Source: Cupriavidus necator N-1 (lineage in GTDB: Bacteria; Pseudomonadota; Gammaproteobacteria; Burkholderiales; Burkholderiaceae). From it: a stretch of 64,000 nt of DNA. Numbering within the stretch: the first letter of the stretch is position 1; each line of letters begins with the position of its first letter. The DNA lies in NCBI RefSeq assembly GCF_000219215.1, contig NC_015726.1, positions 1,240,001 to 1,304,000 on the forward strand. The letters run 5' to 3'. Under the pieces are notes generated by a model, which saw nothing but the letters and a program-made list of their open reading frames with translations, was not told the origin of the DNA and made no database searches. Below are positions 36,116 through 45,100 of the stretch, one piece after another. The translations under genes were made by a program, and so were the position numbers.

Positions 36116-37000
36116 CTAGTACCGCTCTTCGACATACCGATACGGATAGTCGGGCTCCCGGTATCCGCCCGCCTTCTGCCTGGCAGGCAGCTTGACTGGC
36201 TTGCGTTCGATCGCCTTGTACGGGATCTGTGCCAGCAGGTGCGTGATGATGTTCAGGCGCGCCCGGCGCTTGTCATTGGAATTGGCCAGATGCCACGGGG
36301 CATAGTCGGTATCGGATGCGGCAAACATGGCGTCGCGCGCGCGTGAATAGTCGTACCAGCGGCTGTACGAGCGCAAGTCCATGTCAGTGAGCTTCCAGAC
36401 CTTGCGGCCGTCCTTGATGCGCCCCTGCAGGCGGCGGGTCTGCTCCTCCGGGCTGACCTCGAGCCAGTACTTGATCAGGATAATGCCGGAATGCACGATG
36501 GCGCGTTCGACCAGTGGGACGGCGCGCAGAAACTCGTCGGTCTGCGCTTCGGTGCAGAACCCCATCACGCGTTCGACGCCGGCGCGGTTGTACCAGCTCC
36601 GGTCGAAGATGACGATCTCTCCCGCGGCGGGCAGGTGCGGCAGGTAGCGCTGCACGTACATCTGGCTCTTTTCGCGGTCGGTCGGCGCGGGCAGGGCGAT
36701 CACGCGGAAAATGCGCGGGCTGACGCGTTCCGTGATGGCCTTGATGGTGCCGCCCTTGCCGGCACCGTCGCGCCCTTCGAACACCACGCAGACCTTGCTG
36801 CCGCTGGCCTGCACCCATTGCTGCAGCTTGACGAGCTCGACATGAAGGGCGAAGAGTTCCTTCTGGTATGCCTTCTCCGACATGCGCTCGCGCGGCTGCT
36901 GGTCCGGCTTTTCGTCGCGGCTGTCGGCCGGGTCTGGTTCGCGCGGCGGCTCCGTCTGGCTTCCGTTGTCGTCGTGGCGCTTTCCTTTCCGCTTGGCCAT
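36116..37000 (-). CDS. ppk2: Polyphosphate kinase 2 family protein
   Basis: Protein of 294 residues using polyphosphate to phosphorylate nucleotides (GDP/ADP or the monophosphates, depending on class). The P-loop is FEGRDGAGKGGTIKAI, followed by REKSQMYVQRYLPHLPAAGEI, the Walker B-like VIFDRSWYNRAGVERVMGF, and the lid DGRKVWKLTDMD. The single-domain length fits class I or III. The start at 37000 is set by GGAGGA nine bases upstream and skips 18 codons of open frame. The first 50 residues are charged and probably disordered. Confidence 0.94.
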   Translation of the reverse strand: MAKRKGKRHDDNGSQTEPPREPDPADSRDEKPDQQPRERMSEKAYQKELFALHVELVKLQQWVQASGSKVCVVFEGRDGAGKGGTIKAITERVSPRIFRVIALPAPTDREKSQMYVQRYLPHLPAAGEIVIFDRSWYNRAGVERVMGFCTEAQTDEFLRAVPLVERAIVHSGIILIKYWLEVSPEEQTRRLQGRIKDGRKVWKLTDMDLRSYSRWYDYSRARDAMFAASDTDYAPWHLANSNDKRRARLNIITHLLAQIPYKAIERKPVKLPARQKAGGYREPDYPYRYVEERY

Positions 37001-37351
37001 GATCTTCCTCCACTGACGTACCGGTGCCTCGAGGGTCCGGTCATGCACCTTCAAACCTGGGGTACCGCTTGCATGCGCACAGGCGGCTCGTTTCTACGAT
37101 AGAAGCAAAATCGGGGGAAATCCTCATGCCGATCCATTTTCCTGGCATAACCCTTGCCGGCTGGTCTGCCGGACCGCGACCGGAATTCGGTTGAATTTCA
37201 ATGTGTTCCGTACTACCTTCGTAGCGCGTATGGAGCAATATCCGCTCCGTATGTCGTCTGGCAATGGCACGCGGCAGGAGAACTTCCTCCGGCCCGGTGC
37301 GCTGCCCCGGTACGCCTCGGATGGCTCCGTCACCAGTTGCGAGGAGGGAAC
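37001..37351. other. Intergenic region between ppk2 and the DUF3300 gene
   Basis: About 350 bases between divergent genes. It is locally AT-richer around 37190-37250 and holds the inverted repeat GGAGCAATATCCGCTCC (about 37230), which could be an operator. No gene is supported. A ribosome-binding site, GAGGAGG, closes the stretch. Confidence 0.5.
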
Positions 37352-38758
37352 ATGGCCTTTCTGGTCAGGCGGCTGCTTCAGTCCGGCTGTGCGTGGCTGT
37401 TTGTCGCGCTGGCGGCAGCAGCGGGCGGCGCCGCTGCCCAAGACGCACCAAAGCCGCCACCCACCTTCAAGGCCGAGGAGCTTGAGGCGCTGGTCGCGCC
37501 GATCGCGCTCTATCCCGATTCCGTGTTGTCGCAGGTGCTGATGGCCTCCACCTATCCGCTGGAGATCGTGCACGCGGCGCGCTGGGTCAAGGCCAACCCC
37601 AAGGTCAAGGGCGACGCCGCGGTCAAGGCCGTGGCCGACCAGCCCTGGGATGTCAGCGTGAAGTCGCTGGTGGCCTTCCCGCAGGTCCTTGAGCCGATGA
37701 ACGACAAGCTCGACTGGACCCAGAAGCTGGGCGATGCCTTCCTGGCCCAGGAGAAAGACGTGCTGGCCGCGGTCCAGCGGCTGCGCAACAAGGCCCAGCA
37801 ATCCGGCAACCTCAAGAGCACCGAACAGCAGAACGTCATTGTCGAGCCCGCGACCACTGCGGCGCTAGGCGTGCAGACCGTGGTGCGCATCGAACCGGCC
37901 GACCCGCAGGTCATCTACGTCCCGGCCTACAACCCCACCGTGGTCTACGGTTCCTGGGGTTATCCGTCCTACCCGCCGTACTACTGGCCGCCTTATCCCG
38001 CCTATTACCCGGGCGCCGCGCTGGCCACGGGCTTTGCCTGGGGCGTCGGGCTGGCCGCCGCCGGGGCGATCTTCGGCAACTGCAACTGGGGCGGCGGCGA
38101 CGTGAACGTCAACGTCAACCGGGCCACCAATATCGACCGCAACTTTGACCGCACCAAGGTGCAGAGCGGCGGGCGCTGGCAGCACGACGCCGGTCACCGG
38201 CAGGGCGTGGCCTACCGCGACAATGCCACCCGCGAGAAATTCTCCCGCGATGTGCCAGGCGGGGACCGGCGCAATGAGTTCCGGGGTCGCGAGGGTGGCG
38301 CCGGCGTGTCCGACCGCGCGGCGCGCGACCGGGCCGGCGGGCAGGACCGGGCGGGTGCCGGAGACCGGGCCGGAGAAAGGGCGGGTGATCGGGCGGGAGA
38401 CCGCGCCGGAGACCAGGTCGGTGATCGCGCTGGCGAACGGGGCAGTGATCGGGCCGGGGTCTCTGACCGGGCCGGTGTATCGGACCGCGCAGGGGCTGCC
38501 GATCGGTCACGGGGCGGCGGTGAACGGGCCACCACCGTAGCCGACCGCGGCGGCGGTGGCGGGCGGGACAACGCATTCCAGGGCGTGGGCGGCGGCGCGG
38601 CGTCGCAGCGCGACTTTGATCGCGGACGCTCCAGCATGCAGTCGGCCGGAGGCCACGCAGGCGGCGGCTTCAGCGGCGGCGGCGGGGGCCGTGGCGGCGG
38701 CGGCTTCAGCGGCGGCGGGGGCCGTGGTGGCGGCGGCGGACGCGGTGGCAGGCGCTAG
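37352..38758 (+). CDS. DUF3300 domain secreted protein with DRAG repeats and Gly-rich tail
   Basis: Protein of 468 residues. A signal peptide ends about residue 30 (AAAQDA). The DUF3300 domain follows (EELEALVAPIALYPDSVLSQ; ASTYPLEIVHAARWV; PADPQVIYVPAYNPTVVYG), then an aromatic Pro/Tyr stretch and a hydrophobic segment. From about residue 325 the chain is built of short DRAG-type units (GDRAGERAGDRAGDRAGD, SDRAGVSDRAGV), ending in a Gly/Arg tail with FSGGGG units. The start at 37352 has GAGGAGG at proper spacing. The family sits in the envelope; its job is unknown. The tail may be a flexible, charged cell-wall or polyanion binder. Confidence 0.88.
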   Translation: MAFLVRRLLQSGCAWLFVALAAAAGGAAAQDAPKPPPTFKAEELEALVAPIALYPDSVLSQVLMASTYPLEIVHAARWVKANPKVKGDAAVKAVADQPWDVSVKSLVAFPQVLEPMNDKLDWTQKLGDAFLAQEKDVLAAVQRLRNKAQQSGNLKSTEQQNVIVEPATTAALGVQTVVRIEPADPQVIYVPAYNPTVVYGSWGYPSYPPYYWPPYPAYYPGAALATGFAWGVGLAAAGAIFGNCNWGGGDVNVNVNRATNIDRNFDRTKVQSGGRWQHDAGHRQGVAYRDNATREKFSRDVPGGDRRNEFRGREGGAGVSDRAARDRAGGQDRAGAGDRAGERAGDRAGDRAGDQVGDRAGERGSDRAGVSDRAGVSDRAGAADRSRGGGERATTVADRGGGGGRDNAFQGVGGGAASQRDFDRGRSSMQSAGGHAGGGFSGGGGGRGGGGFSGGGGRGGGGGRGGRR

Positions 38759-38778
38759 CGGACCAGGGAGCCTCGATC

Positions 38779-39696
38779 ATGACGTCACCACTAAGCCTTG
38801 CCCGATCCCTGCCTGGCCGCCTGGCCTGCGCGCTGGCGCTTGCGCTCGCGCTGACCGTTGCCGGCATGCACGCCGCGCACGCGCAGAAGTCCTTCAAAAC
38901 CCCCGAGGCCGCCATGAACGCCTTTGGCGAGGCGGTCGCCACCAGCGACGACAATGCCATGAAGGGGCTGCTGGGCGCCAGCATCCACGACCTGATCCCG
39001 CCAGTCGGCGCCGACATCCGGTACCGCTTTCTCGAGGCCTGGCGGATCTCGCATGCGGTCCAGCCAGAGGGCGACAGCCATGCCCGCATCGCCGTAGGCA
39101 ATGACGGCTGGACCCTGCCAGTGCCGCTGGTGAAGACATCGAAGGGCTGGCAGTTCGATACGCGTGCCGGGGTCGACGAGATGCGCATACGCCGCATCGG
39201 CCGCAATGAACTCGCGGTGATCCAGGCCATGCTCGCGGTCTATGACGCCCAGCGCGAATACGCCCGGACCGATCATGACGGCGACGGCCTGCTGGCCTAT
39301 GCAGGCAAGCTTGCGAGTACGCCGGGCAAGCAGGACGGGCTGTACTGGCCGACATCGGAGGGCAAGCCGCCCAGCCCGCTCGGGGCCGCATTCCTGACCG
39401 CCGGCAAGCGCAACCCGGGGCAGGGCGGCTACTACGGCTATCACTACAAGCTGCTGACCGCGCAGGGGCCCACCGCACCCGGCGGCGCGTACAACTATGT
39501 CGTCAATGGCAAGCTGTTCGGCGGCTTCGCTGTGCTGGCCTGGCCGGTGCGGTATGGCGATACCGGCGTGAAGAGCTTCATGGTCAGCCACGATGGCCAG
39601 GTCTATGAACGCGACCTGGGCACCGACAGTGCCGGCAAGGCCGCGGCGATCAAGACCTTCGATCCCGGCCCTGGCTGGAGCAAGGTGACGCCATGA
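38779..39696 (+). CDS. DUF2950 family secreted protein
   Basis: Protein of 305 residues with a signal peptide ending AHAQ (about residue 35). The DUF2950 core follows (FKTPEAAMNAFGEAVATSDD; GWTLPVPLVKTSKGWQFDTR; GYYGYHYKLLTAQGPTAPGG). It is 20 bases after the DUF3300 gene, a pairing found repeatedly in proteobacteria, so they are likely one operon and one envelope process. Its stop overlaps the next start (ATGA). Confidence 0.88.
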   Translation: MTSPLSLARSLPGRLACALALALALTVAGMHAAHAQKSFKTPEAAMNAFGEAVATSDDNAMKGLLGASIHDLIPPVGADIRYRFLEAWRISHAVQPEGDSHARIAVGNDGWTLPVPLVKTSKGWQFDTRAGVDEMRIRRIGRNELAVIQAMLAVYDAQREYARTDHDGDGLLAYAGKLASTPGKQDGLYWPTSEGKPPSPLGAAFLTAGKRNPGQGGYYGYHYKLLTAQGPTAPGGAYNYVVNGKLFGGFAVLAWPVRYGDTGVKSFMVSHDGQVYERDLGTDSAGKAAAIKTFDPGPGWSKVTP

Positions 39697-40061
39697 AGCA
39701 TGGGCTCCGGATCCTGGCGGGCGTTGCCGTGTTCGCCGCAGTGCCGGTGCTGACGGCATGCTATCCCTACCCTTACCCTGCCGAGGTGGTCCCGACCACC
39801 TACCCGGGCCTGCAGCCCAGCCGCTACGACCGCGCCTTTGCCGCGGCCGCCGGCGCCATGCGCGACCAGGGCGTGGCGATCAACACGGAGGATGCCGTGG
39901 CCGGCACGGTGGAAGGAACCCGCAACAACCTGCCGGTGAGGGCCAGCGTGCGCCGCCAGGCCGACGGCACGGTGCGGGTGCAGTTCGACGGCACCGACCC
40001 GTCGGATCCCCGCCTGCTAGAGCGCATCTCGCGCAGCTACGACGCGCGCATGGGCCGCTGA
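39693..40061 (+). CDS. Small outer-membrane lipoprotein
   Basis: Protein of 122 residues. The lipobox VLTAC places the lipidated Cys at about residue 23. After a Tyr/Pro-rich linker (YPYPYPAEVVPTTYPG) comes a compact alpha-beta domain (AAAGAMRDQGVAINTEDAVA; TVRVQFDGTDPSDPRLLERI). It is third in the DUF3300-DUF2950 operon, sharing ATGA with DUF2950. The function is unknown. Confidence 0.8.
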   Translation: MKHGLRILAGVAVFAAVPVLTACYPYPYPAEVVPTTYPGLQPSRYDRAFAAAAGAMRDQGVAINTEDAVAGTVEGTRNNLPVRASVRRQADGTVRVQFDGTDPSDPRLLERISRSYDARMGR

Positions 40062-40482
40062 GGCGCGCTGCGCCGCCGTTGCCGCCAACCACTCAAGGCT
40101 GCGCGCGCGGAATGACCGGCGCCCCCGGCGCCGGACTGGCCGGGCGCTGCGGATACACCGACGTGCCAAAGGTGTTGTTGCCCATGCGATGGCTGGTGGC
40201 CGCCTCGTTATAGAGGCCGAGCTGGTTCGAGGGCCGCTGCGCGATCGCCTCGGCCGCCAGCGTTGAGCGAGGCGCAACTGAGCCAGTTGACGCCGACCGA
40301 GCGCAGCAACCTGCGCTGATGGCGCCCTGACGATCGAGGGAGCGCTTCGGGGCGGCTTGCCTGGGCTCGGCATGAGCCAAGGCAAGCGTCCTCATTTTTT
40401 TTATCCGCTCATGGGCCATTGTCGGCCGGCCCAGGTGCCGGCGACAAAGGCCTGGGCTTGGCACGTGGCCAGCCGGCTTGCG
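40062..40482. pseudogene. Decayed coding fragments on both strands
   Basis: No intact gene. On the minus strand, about 40260 down to 40093, the frame reads AEAIAQRPSNQLGLYNEAA and then SHRMGNNTFGTSVYPQRP, which looks like a real protein C-terminus. On the plus strand, 40260 to 40319, the frame reads ALSEAQLSQLTPTERSNLR and stops, also protein-like. The two meet head to head near 40260, which suggests a rearrangement that joined the ends of two genes. An ORF from 40464 on the minus strand covers the first but its upstream half is not protein-like. Confidence 0.4.
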
Positions 40483-41856
40483 TCACGCCACCTTCGCCGC
40501 GACCACCTCCCCGTGGCCGTCCGCCGCTTCGCGCTGGAGCGCTGAAGCGCGCTGCACCAGCTTGCTCAAGCTGGGGTTCATCGGCTTGAGCTCCATGCGC
40601 TCGGCTGCGAGCGCGCAGGCCAGGTTGGCGCGTTGGCCTCGCAACGCCGCCTCGATCAGCGTCAGGTTGATGAGATCGCGCTGGGCGTGGCTGCCGCCGA
40701 AGCGATGCGCGATCTGGCGTACCGGCAGCAGCAAACCGATGGCGTGGTCGTAGTCTTGCCGCGAGAAAGAGAGCAGGGCTTCGGTCACCGGCAGGCCGAC
40801 CTCGCGGGTCATCATCGCGTTGGAGCCACTGCCACCTGCCGCCGCGCGCATGCCGGCAAGCAGGCCATCCAGTGCACAGTCGCGCCCGGCGCAAAGATAG
40901 GACATGGCGGCGTGGGTATCGTTGAAGGCGTAGTAGCCTTCGGCGCCGCGCGCCTGCCAGGTGTCGGCGACTTCGTTCCAGCGCGCGCCCACGTCGATGC
41001 CGCGCAGGTGCAGGCGCCACAGCATGGCGCAGGCATCGATCAGCTCCAGCGCCACCGCGGAGTGGTGCTCGCGGATGTGCGCGTCGTAGATGTCCAGTAC
41101 CTGCCTGGTATGGCCGAGTTCGAGATGGAACAGCGCCAGGTGCCACCAGTTGTGCACGGCCATCATATTGTCCTGCGACCAGTCGGCAGCACGCCCGCTC
41201 AGCCAGTCGATGCCTTCATCCTGGCGGCCCTGCATTTCCATCACGTGGGCGACCGCATGAATAGCCCAGGGATCGCGCGGATTCAGTTCCAGCGCGAAGC
41301 GGCCGCGTTCCTCGGCTTGCTCGTACAAGTTCGTTTCCTCAAGACCGAACGCATGCATGCCAAGGACATAGCCGAAGCCGGGTACGCGCGTATTCCAGTG
41401 CGGCAGCACCTGGGCGATGCGGTCGCGTAGCAGGGTGGACTGCCCGAGCAGGAAGTCGCCGATATGGGCGATCTGCAGCGCCAGGCTGTCGCGCGGATAG
41501 TCGACCACGATGTCACCGTACAGCTGGATCGAGCACGCGAAGTGGCCGTCCAGCCAGGCGCGTGCCGCCGCGATATGCCGGCGCTCGCGCTCGTTGGCGC
41601 TGGCGGACAGCGCTTCGCCTGCCTCGACGCTCTGCCTGAGCATCGGCTCCACGGCGCCGTCGCCAGCCGTGATCATCATCCCCGCGCGCAGGGCATGGCC
41701 CATCACGAAGCCCGGATCGTCGGCCAGGGCATGGTCGATCACCGTGAGCGGGTCGCCGTAGTAGCCATGCAGCAATTCCAGGGCGGCTTCGAAGCGCTCC
41801 AGCGAGTTGGTGTTGGTGCTCGAGACCGAAACACCGCGCGAGTCAGTATGTGTCAT
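40483..41856 (-). CDS. TTC38-like tetratricopeptide repeat protein
   Basis: Protein of 457 residues, cytoplasmic, resembling TPR protein 38. Visible segments are LELLHGYYGDPLTVIDHALA, MHAFGLEETNLYEQAEERGR followed by ALELNPRDPWAIHAVAHVME, and NWWHLALFHLELGHTRQVLD. The helical repeats fill the chain. The role in bacteria is unknown. It is divergent from a SARP/BTAD regulator whose own repeats lie between the two starts, a pairing suggesting that the regulator controls this gene. GGAAGGA precedes the start at 41856. Confidence 0.85.
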   Translation of the reverse strand: MTHTDSRGVSVSSTNTNSLERFEAALELLHGYYGDPLTVIDHALADDPGFVMGHALRAGMMITAGDGAVEPMLRQSVEAGEALSASANERERRHIAAARAWLDGHFACSIQLYGDIVVDYPRDSLALQIAHIGDFLLGQSTLLRDRIAQVLPHWNTRVPGFGYVLGMHAFGLEETNLYEQAEERGRFALELNPRDPWAIHAVAHVMEMQGRQDEGIDWLSGRAADWSQDNMMAVHNWWHLALFHLELGHTRQVLDIYDAHIREHHSAVALELIDACAMLWRLHLRGIDVGARWNEVADTWQARGAEGYYAFNDTHAAMSYLCAGRDCALDGLLAGMRAAAGGSGSNAMMTREVGLPVTEALLSFSRQDYDHAIGLLLPVRQIAHRFGGSHAQRDLINLTLIEAALRGQRANLACALAAERMELKPMNPSLSKLVQRASALQREAADGHGEVVAAKVA

Positions 41857-41970
41857 GACGCAATCCTTCCAGTGTGACCGAGGCAGCCCTTGCCTCGCTC
41901 GATGGCAGCCCCTGTTCGTCCGCTATGTCGGAGCCACGCGGCCCGGGGTTGTGGTCATACTAGGCAGCGG

Positions 41971-42011
41971 GCGTGAACGGGCCCGGCAATCCAGCGTGAA
42001 AGAAGCGTGAA
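41971..42011. promoter_or_regulatory. Three direct GCGTGAA heptamers, candidate SARP/BTAD operator
   Basis: Copies at 41971, 41994 and 42005 give spacings of 23 and 11 bases, the helical-turn spacing typical for SARP binding sites. A weaker fourth start (GCGGCAT) follows at 42016, again 11 bases on. They lie between the TTC38-like gene and the regulator. Confidence 0.5.
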
Positions 42012-42116
42012 AATAGCGGCATGCCGGGAAGTACCGGCTTCATATCTTTGCGCCGGCGAGGCGCGCGTGATGCTGTGCCGTCGCCTATAAAGGATGGGCT
42101 TTCAGGATTCCAAATC

Positions 42117-45100
42117 ATGGCCCGCGCCCGTCTTGACCTGTTCGGCGGCTTCCAGCTAAGTTCCGCAGACGGAACGCCGATTCCGCTGACTGCCCGCAAG
42201 GCGCGCGCAGTGCTGGCCTATCTCGCGCTGGCACAAGGGCGCGCCCAGCCGCGCGACAAGCTGGCCGCACTGTGCTGGGCCGAAAGCAATGCCGAGCAGG
42301 CGCGCAGCAGCCTACGCCAGGCGCTCAGTGCGGCGCGGCGCGCGCTGGAAGAGGCTGGCCAGCACGTGGTGCTGGCAGAAGGCGACAGCGTGACGCTCGG
42401 CGAAATCGAGGTCGACGTGTGCGAGTTCGAGCAGTTTGCCCGTGAAGCCACGCCCGCGTCGCTGGCGCGCGCCGCGGTGCTGTACCGGGGTGACTTGCTG
42501 GAGGGCTTTCATGCCGCCGCGCCGGCGTTCGACCACTGGCTGGCGATCGAACGCGAACGTCTGCGCGGCGTGGCGTTGGCGGTCATGGCCAGGTTGCTGG
42601 CGCACCATGAACAGGCCGGCGAGACGGAGCAGGCCATCGCCAGTGCCACCCGCCTGCTTGCGCTCGATCCGCTGCAGGAAAGCGTGCACCGGGCGCTGAT
42701 CCGGCTGTATGAACGCCAGGGCAGGCAGGCGCTGGCGCTCAAGCAATACCGCTTGTGCCGGGCGGCGCTGCAACGCGAACTCGGGGTATCGCCCGAGCCC
42801 GAGACCGAGGCGCTGTACCAGGCAATGCTGCGGGCCCGTCGCGAGCCGGTGGCTGGCATGCCGGCTGGTGACGACGGTGCCGCGGTGCCACCTGCGTCCG
42901 CCGTAATCGCTGCCGAGCCGCAGTTGCGCCACGCAGTGGTCCTGATAGCCAGCCTGGACGATAGCAGCGTTGGCCTGGAGCCCGAGCCATTGCACGCTGC
43001 CCTTGCGCGCTGGCGCCAGCATGCCAGGGCATTGGCCAGCGCCTGCGGCGGTCATATCACCGATGAAATCGGCACCCGGCTGACCGTCGTGTTTGGCGTT
43101 CCGGTGGCGCATGGGAACGACGCCGAGCGCGCCCTGCATACCGCCGGGGCGCTGCATGCCGGTCTGGCGCGGCTGGCGGAATCCGCCAACGCCAGGCTGC
43201 TGGCGCGCGTAGGCCTGGCCAGCGGCCAGGTGCTGGCCGCCTGCGGCGAAAGCGGCATGACGCTGACCGGCGGGCCGGTTAGCGTGGCCTTGCAGGCGAT
43301 GGAGCGGGCCGAGCCTGGCGCAACCATGGTGTCGAATCGGGTCTACCAGGCGCTGCCCGGACGCCTGGAAGCGGACTGCGTGGCGCACGCCGTGCTCCCC
43401 GGAGCTGCCGAACCGATTCCGCTCTGGCGCGTGCGGCGCTTTCTCGGGGTGGAACAGGCGCCGGCGCAGCACGCCTTCGTCGGGCGGCAAGCGGAGCTGG
43501 CCCAGCTCGCCGGCGTTGCCGACAGCTGCCTGCGTTCCGGCCATGGCCGGGTCGTGCTGATCCGTGGCGAGGCCGGCATCGGCAAAAGCCGGCTCGCCGA
43601 CCGCTTCGTCGCGCTGGCGCGCGAGCATGGCCTGGAGGCACACCGGGCGCTGGTGCTCGACTTCGGCGCCGGCAGCGGCGGCGATCCCTTGCGCTTGCTC
43701 GCGCGCAGTCTGTTGGGCGTCGCGCCTCGCACGGGCGCGGGTGGCGCCGCCGCCGAAGAAGCGACAGGCGCGGCCATCGGGCAAGCGCTCGCGGCCTGGC
43801 AACTCGGCGAGGATGAGCTTGTGTTCGCCCGCGACATGTTCGAGCAGCCCCAGTCCCGGGAGCAGGCCGCCGCACTGGCCGCGATGGACGCCGCCAGCCG
43901 GCAACGCGGCGCACAGCGATTGATGGTGACGCTGGCCACCCGCCGCAGTGCGGTGCGCGCGCAATTGATCGTGGTCGACGACGTCCACTGGGCCGAGCGC
44001 ACGGTGCTCGATTGCCTGGCGCAGCTGGCCGCGGCAACCCGCAGCCATGCGCTGATCCTGGTGCTGACCGTACGTCCCGAGCATGACCCGCTCGATGTGG
44101 CCTGGCGGGCGAGCAGCCAGGGGGCATCGCTGACCACCATCGACCTCGGGCCGCTCGACGATGCCGAGGCGCACGAACTGGCAGCCTGCCATCGGCAGGT
44201 CGATCCTGCCGTGGCCGCTACCTGCATTCGCCGGGCCGAGGGCAATCCGCTGTTTCTCGACCAGTTGCTACGCGGCGCGGAGGCGGGCGCGGACGAGTTG
44301 CCCGGGACGCTGCAGAGCATTGTGCTGGCGCGGATGGACCGGTTCTCTACCGCCGACCGCCAGGCGCTGCAGGCCGCTGCCGTGCTGGGCCAGCGCTTTG
44401 GCCCGGCCGCACTGCGGCGTTTGCTCGAGGATCCCGCGTACGCTTGCGAGCGCCTGGTACAAGAGGCCATGGCCCGGCCGGAAGGCGAAGACTATCTGTT
44501 CATGCACGCGCTGATCCATGAGGCGGTGTACGCGTCGCTGCTCAAGTCGCGGCGACAGAATCTGCACCGGCGCGCGGCCGCCTGGTATGAAGGCCGGGAC
44601 CCGGCGCTGATGGCCGAGCACCTGGATGCCGCAGGCGATCCCGGCGCGCCCGAAGCCTATGCCGCCGCGGCGCGGCATGAGGCGGCGCACTTCCGCGGCG
44701 AGCGCGCATTGCGCCTGGTCGAGCGTGCGCAGCGCCTGGATAGCGGCGACGCCTGCAGGCACACGCTTGCCTGCCTGCACGGCGAGCTGGCACTTGACCT
44801 TGGCCTGCCGACGCAATCGCTGCAGGCTTTCCGGCAAGCGCAATTGCTGGCGAGCGATGCGGCACAGCGGGCCCGGGTGTGGCTTGGCACGGCGGCCGCC
44901 TTGCGCCTGCTCGACCGCTATGACGAAGCCCTGGCGGCGCTGCGCGAGGCGGAGCAGGCCGCTGCCGCGCCGGGCCAGCCCGAGCGCCTGGCCGAGATCG
45001 AATCACTGCGCGGCAATCTCTATTTCCCGAAGGGCGACATGGAAGAGTGCCTCGCCGCCCACCAGCGCGCCCTCGGCCATGCGAGGGCGGGCGGATCGGT

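Noticed and set aside
38325..38760. Short direct repeats in the DUF3300 gene as a CRISPR or VNTR element
   Set aside because: They are coding, imperfect and spacer-free.
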